DNA of 56,563 nucleotides from Phycisphaerae bacterium (GTDB lineage Bacteria > Planctomycetota > Phycisphaerae > UBA1845 > Fen-1342). A program made the position numbers and the translations under genes. This document shows positions 52,982-56,563 of the stretch, in pieces (the first letter of the stretch is position 1; every line of letters starts with the position of its first letter). The notes below the pieces were generated by a model. That model was not told the origin of the DNA. It saw nothing but the letters and a program-made list of their open reading frames with translations, and searched no databases. The stretch is from contig JAJVHV010000039.1 of NCBI GenBank assembly GCA_022072445.1, positions 1-56,563 on the forward strand, given 5' to 3'.

Positions 52982-54441
52982 AGCGTATCGAGAGGGCGGA
53001 TAACCTCCCGTCGCTTCCGGCGGTGGCACTCAAGGTGCTCGAGCTGACACGCAGTGACGACGTGTCGGTCGAGGACCTGGGGCGCGTCATCCAGAACGAT
53101 CCGGCGCTGGCCAGCAAGCTGCTCAAAGTCGTCAACTCGTCGATGTTCGGCCTGTCACGCGAGGTCGGCTCGATCAAGCAGGCCATGGTCATTCTCGGCC
53201 TGCGCACCGTGAAGGTCATGGCCCTGAGCTTCTCGCTGGTCGAGATCGTCCGCGACGACGGCCACCAGCGCGGCTTCGACCTGGAAGCCTACTGGCGCCG
53301 CTCGCTGACGACGGCGATCGGCGGACGGCTGCTGGGCAAGCTCGTCCGCCCGGTGATCGCGGAAGAGGCATTCGTCGGCGGGCTGCTGGCCGACATCGGC
53401 ACGTTCGCCGCCTGGCGCTGCGCGCGGCCCGAATTCGAGCAGGCCGTCAAGCTCGCCGCAAGGTCCGGCACGCCGATCTGGCGGGCCGAGGCCGAAGTTC
53501 TCGGGGCCTCGCACGCCGAACTCAGCCGGCGCCTGCTGGCCCGCTGGAACCTGCCGTCGTTGATCGTCGACGCCGTGGCCGTCCATCACGGCGAAGGGCT
53601 CGAGCGCCTGACGGGTAACACGCGCGAACTGGGCGGCGTGCTGATGGCGGCGGCGAGCATCGCTGATGCGTTCACCAGCGACAAGCCGGCTGAATGCGTC
53701 GCCGCGGCCCGTGCCGAGTGCGTCCGCCTGCTGGGCATCGCGCCCGAGAAGCTCGATGAAATGCTGCTGAGCCTGGACAAGTATGTCCGCGAGACCGCGC
53801 GACTGCTTTCCGTGCAGATCGGCGCGACGATCGATTACTCCGCCATCCAGGCTGACGCACTCGCACAATTGGCGCACCTGTCGATGCAGACGCAGATCGA
53901 GAATTCGCGTCTCCAGCAGGAGAAGCGGACGATCGAGCAAGCCGCCGCCACCGACGCCCTGACCCGCATCGCGAACCGGGCCGCGTTCGACCAGCGCCTG
54001 ACCGAGGAACTGGAGAAGGCCTCGCGCGCTGGGCACCAGCTCGGTCTGATCATGATGGATGTCGATCATTTCAAGAAATTCAACGACACGCACGGGCACC
54101 GGGCCGGCGACGCCGTCCTGCAGGCCGTCGCCGACACGCTCCGCAAGACCGTCGGAAACGCCGGCATGGTGGCGCGCTACGGCGGCGAGGAATTCGCCGT
54201 GATCGTGGCCCATCAGACCATCGAGCAGGTGCAGCAGATGGCCGAGGACCTCCGCAGCGCCATTCAGCGCCAGCCGATCGCGCACGAAGAAAAGCTGCTG
54301 CGTGTCACAGCCAGCTTCGGCGGCGCGGTGGCCGCGGGCGCCAAGACGCCGGCCCAGGTGATCGAAGCCGCCGACAAGCTGCTCTACGACGCGAAGCGCA
54401 ACGGCCGGAACCGCGTGGAGTGCGGCATGTTTCAGGCATGA
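52957..54441 (+). CDS. HDOD-GGDEF domain protein, predicted diguanylate cyclase
   Basis: A 494-residue signalling protein. The HDOD domain fills residues about 10-210 (NLPSLPAVALKVLELTRSDD, ASKLLKVVNSSMFGLSREVG, SIKQAMVILGLRTVKVMALS). A coiled-coil (QTQIENSRLQQEKRTIEQAA) links to a GGDEF domain from about residue 330 (TDALTRIANRAAFDQRLTEE, DVDHFKKFNDTHGHRAGDAV, RYGGEEFAVIV). The active-site GGEEF suggests cyclic-di-GMP synthesis. The usual RxxD inhibitory site before it is absent (GNAG at that place), so product inhibition may be weak. The start overlaps the small partner gene. Confidence 0.9.
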   Translation: MSQSQCVVERIERADNLPSLPAVALKVLELTRSDDVSVEDLGRVIQNDPALASKLLKVVNSSMFGLSREVGSIKQAMVILGLRTVKVMALSFSLVEIVRDDGHQRGFDLEAYWRRSLTTAIGGRLLGKLVRPVIAEEAFVGGLLADIGTFAAWRCARPEFEQAVKLAARSGTPIWRAEAEVLGASHAELSRRLLARWNLPSLIVDAVAVHHGEGLERLTGNTRELGGVLMAAASIADAFTSDKPAECVAAARAECVRLLGIAPEKLDEMLLSLDKYVRETARLLSVQIGATIDYSAIQADALAQLAHLSMQTQIENSRLQQEKRTIEQAAATDALTRIANRAAFDQRLTEELEKASRAGHQLGLIMMDVDHFKKFNDTHGHRAGDAVLQAVADTLRKTVGNAGMVARYGGEEFAVIVAHQTIEQVQQMAEDLRSAIQRQPIAHEEKLLRVTASFGGAVAAGAKTPAQVIEAADKLLYDAKRNGRNRVECGMFQA

Positions 54442-55000
54442 CGCGTACTCTGGCGCGGCTCAGCATCGCGAACGCCCGGCAAGCCGTCAGGCCGGCGACA
54501 ATCCGGTCGTGCAGCGCCTCGGCGACCGCGGCCCCGCGCGGATCGGAGCAGCCGAACAGCGCGACCGCAAGGCGCTCGAAGGCGCGATAGTCCCACGTCG
54601 GCGCGCGGACGATTTCCGTCGCGTCCATCACCCCGTCGCGCTGCTGGTCCGCGAACCGGGCCGACCGCCGGCTCAGCCGGCGCGTCGAGCGCTGGTGATG
54701 CAATTCACTCCAGCCGGCGGCCCCAGAACTGGCACATCAATTGCTCGCCTCATCCGTTGACGGGATCAGCGCGCCTTTCAGGCGTTGATCGTCGTCATCG
54801 CGATCGCACTTTCCGTCCGGACGGCGGTGGCAACCGCGGGTCTTGCATGAGTGCGCGCGGCGTACGCGCTGTCGGGCTTGCGCGCGTCTGCTGAGGCTCG
54901 CCCGCAGCCGTCGGAACGTGTCAGGAAGCAAACGTCCCGGCGCCACTCGGGGTGCGCGCCGGGAAAGACAAGCCGGGGGGAGACGGATGGAGGTACAATC
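54442..55000. other. Intergenic stretch with no supported gene
   Basis: Short frames exist on both strands but none has a good start, ribosome-binding site or recognised domain. The minus frame around 54305-54628 (MDATEIVRAPTWDYRAFERL) looks somewhat protein-like and may be a gene remnant, but it runs antisense into the GGDEF gene. Near 54989 a GGAGG stands before the start of the oxidase gene at 55001. Confidence 0.6.
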
Positions 55001-56563
55001 ATGTCAACACGTTGGAGACTCAGCCGGGCCGCGATCGGCGCCGGCCTGTGCGGACGCTCGCGACCGCCGCCAGCCTGGCTCAGGAACCGGCCAAGGACGT
55101 GGGGCGCTGGGAGCCGAACATGCAGTGGAAGCCGAACCAGAACGGCAACGGCCAATTCCAGGCCGTGCATCTGATCCTGCTGAAAGACGGGCGCGTGCTG
55201 GCCATTGAGGGCACCAAGTTCGGCTCGTTTAATCCCGCAACGAACGCCCTGCTCGTACACGGCGAGTTGCCGGTGCAGGGCATCTTCTTCTGCGGCGGCC
55301 ACGCGCACCTGCCGGACGGCCGCGTGCTGTTTCAGGGCGGCGGCATCGGACCGAGTCAGGCCGGCTGCAACGAGGACGGGTCCAGCATCGACGCCGACTG
55401 CGACATCGGCGGCTGCGGTGACCCGAACTGCACACCAACCGAGCAGCACCCCGATGTCTGTTGCGAATCGGGAGACCAGGACCTGGAGTGGCACGCCTAC
55501 GCCGCGCTCTTCGACTCGACGTACCTGCCGACAACCGAGGACCCTGGTTCGCCGTCGCCGTGGTCGCAGACCGACCCGCTTCCCGATCTTGAGGGGAGCG
55601 GCCTGGAGCGGCGCTGGTACCCGACGCTGACGGCGCTGGCGGATGGGACGATGCTGCGGACGGCCGGCAGCTACGACCAGGGCATCGACGAGTTCCGCGG
55701 TCAGTATGTGCCTGCGGTCTACGATCCGGCCGCCGCCGCGGGCTCGCGCTGGACGCGGCTGGACGAGTCCACCGCGTTCAAGGTCGTTCACTACTACCCG
55801 TTCATGCACCAGATCTCCGACGGCGCGGTCTTCATGGCGGGCGGGCCGTATTTCAATGAGACCAAGAACGAACTGATCCACCTCTTCACCTACACGCTCA
55901 ACGTCGGCACGGAGACGTGGTGCGGCTGCGACAGCGACGTGCGCTGGAAGGCCGCGGCGCCGGGCGGCTCGGCCTGCATGTTCAGCCAGGACAAAATCGT
56001 CAAGGGCGGGACGACGGAGATCTTCGGCAAGCCGTCGCTCAAGAGCGTCGAGTGGATGGACATGTCGCCGGGCGCGACGCATGACTGGCAATTCCTGCCG
56101 GAGATGAGAAACGCGCGGCAGTTCTTCTACATGATTCCATTGCCCGATGGGCGCGTGCTGGCGATCGGCGGTTACAACAGCACGTTGCCGGGGCCGGTGC
56201 GCAAGCCGGAGTGGATTCGGCCGTTTGCGGACGACGAATGGAAGGAGCTCTCGGATGTCGACGTAGACGCCACACCGGCTGAGCGTCGCGAATACCATTC
56301 CGCGGGCGTACTGCTGCCGGATGGGCGCGTCTTCATTGCCGGCGGCCAGTACGGCGGCACGAGCGTGCGCTCGGCGCAGCTCTTCCGCCCGCCGTATCTC
56401 TACAACAGCAGCAACCAGTATCTGGACGACGTGGGTGGCCGGCCGGTGATCGATTTTGACGCGACGCCGGACACGATCAGCTACCTGAAGCAGTTCAACA
56501 TCAACCTCGTGACTAGCGACGCCGGGCTTGTCAGCAAGGTGTGCCTGATCCGTCTGGGCGCGG
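55001..56563 (+). pseudogene. Galactose/glyoxal oxidase-like copper radical oxidase, frameshifted signal peptide, cut by right edge
   Basis: The mature part, in the frame of ATG 55120, is a kelch-type propeller of the glyoxal/galactose oxidase family. It holds the residues of the copper-radical centre: Cys in IFFCGGHAHLPDGRV, Tyr in RWYPTLTALADGTM and Tyr-His in EYHSAGVLLPDGRVF. The final His region lies beyond the window. A Cys-rich insert (CDIGGCGDPNCTPTEQHPDV) is unusual. The natural start is ATG at 55001, with GGAGG 7 bases before it, beginning MSTRWRLSRAAIGAGLC; the rest of the signal (TLATAASLAQ) is in another frame from 55054. So one base is missing near 55052. Without that shift the start would be GTG at 55048 with a weak signal. 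Confidence 0.75.

Noticed and set aside
54305-54703. Minus-strand frame (MDATEIVRAPTWDYRAFERL)
   Set aside because: Somewhat protein-like but overlaps the GGDEF gene antisense and lacks a start signal; at best a remnant.

Overview
The window looks like a chromosomal segment of a Planctomycetota bacterium, possibly Phycisphaerae-like or a relative. No marker gene fixes the taxon. The pointers are GC-rich coding; secreted proteins with a PEP-CTERM tail or a planctomycete dockerin-like tail (GDMNCDGSVNGFD); an ECF sigma factor overlapping a Ser/Thr kinase that is followed by a TPR protein; a Minf_1886-family gene; RHS/YD proteins; and many GC-rich intergenic tandem repeats. I see no rRNA, tRNA, phage module, transposase or CRISPR array.

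Layout. 1-3546: end of an RHS gene, a secreted cargo gene of unknown role, and an orphan RHS fragment. 3688-9600: BatA/VWA membrane protein, small unknown, PAP2 phosphatase, two membrane proteins and a TetR regulator with two matching operator-like sites. 9709-14232: repeat-rich accessory zone with a 200-bp repeat cluster, a secreted protein, prpB, a GxxExxY gene between two arrays of long palindromic repeats, and a PEP-CTERM gene whose sorting tail is out of frame. 14431-25781: housekeeping genes (paaD-like, gdhA, ABC ATPase, nusA, folK, queG, tmk-holB) and a Minf_1886/AI-2E/one-helix-protein operon. 26005-36204: GH94 phosphorylase, hflX, a sigma-kinase-TPR locus with an internal deletion, a multihaem cytochrome and a peptidoglycan amidase. 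36625-42121: a seven-gene minus-strand run, larB-nnrD-murQ-unknown-ECF sigma-membrane protein-small secretin-like protein, most members overlapping or nearly so. 42198-50509: groES, a thioredoxin-like protein, threonine aldolase, a 13-copy 40-bp tandem array bracketed by inverted repeats, ispD, a choice-of-anchor-B/dockerin protein and a TPR/peptidase-MA protein. 50621-56563: ferredoxin, amino-acid permease, an HDOD-GGDEF protein with a small partner, and a copper-radical-oxidase-like protein cut by the right edge.

How the genes work together. MurQ and the amidase both act on peptidoglycan turnover. LarB and NnrD both act on nicotinamide-nucleotide metabolism. The sigma/membrane-protein/secretin-like trio looks like an envelope signalling module. 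The TetR gene appears to repress itself and the next membrane gene.

Three genes are visibly broken: the kinase (internal deletion), the PEP-CTERM protein (one extra C) and the oxidase (frameshift in the signal peptide). Whether these are biological or assembly errors cannot be decided from this sequence alone. The most promising unexplained feature is the GxxExxY nuclease-like gene, whose flanking palindromic repeats also seem to supply promoter elements to it and to prpB.
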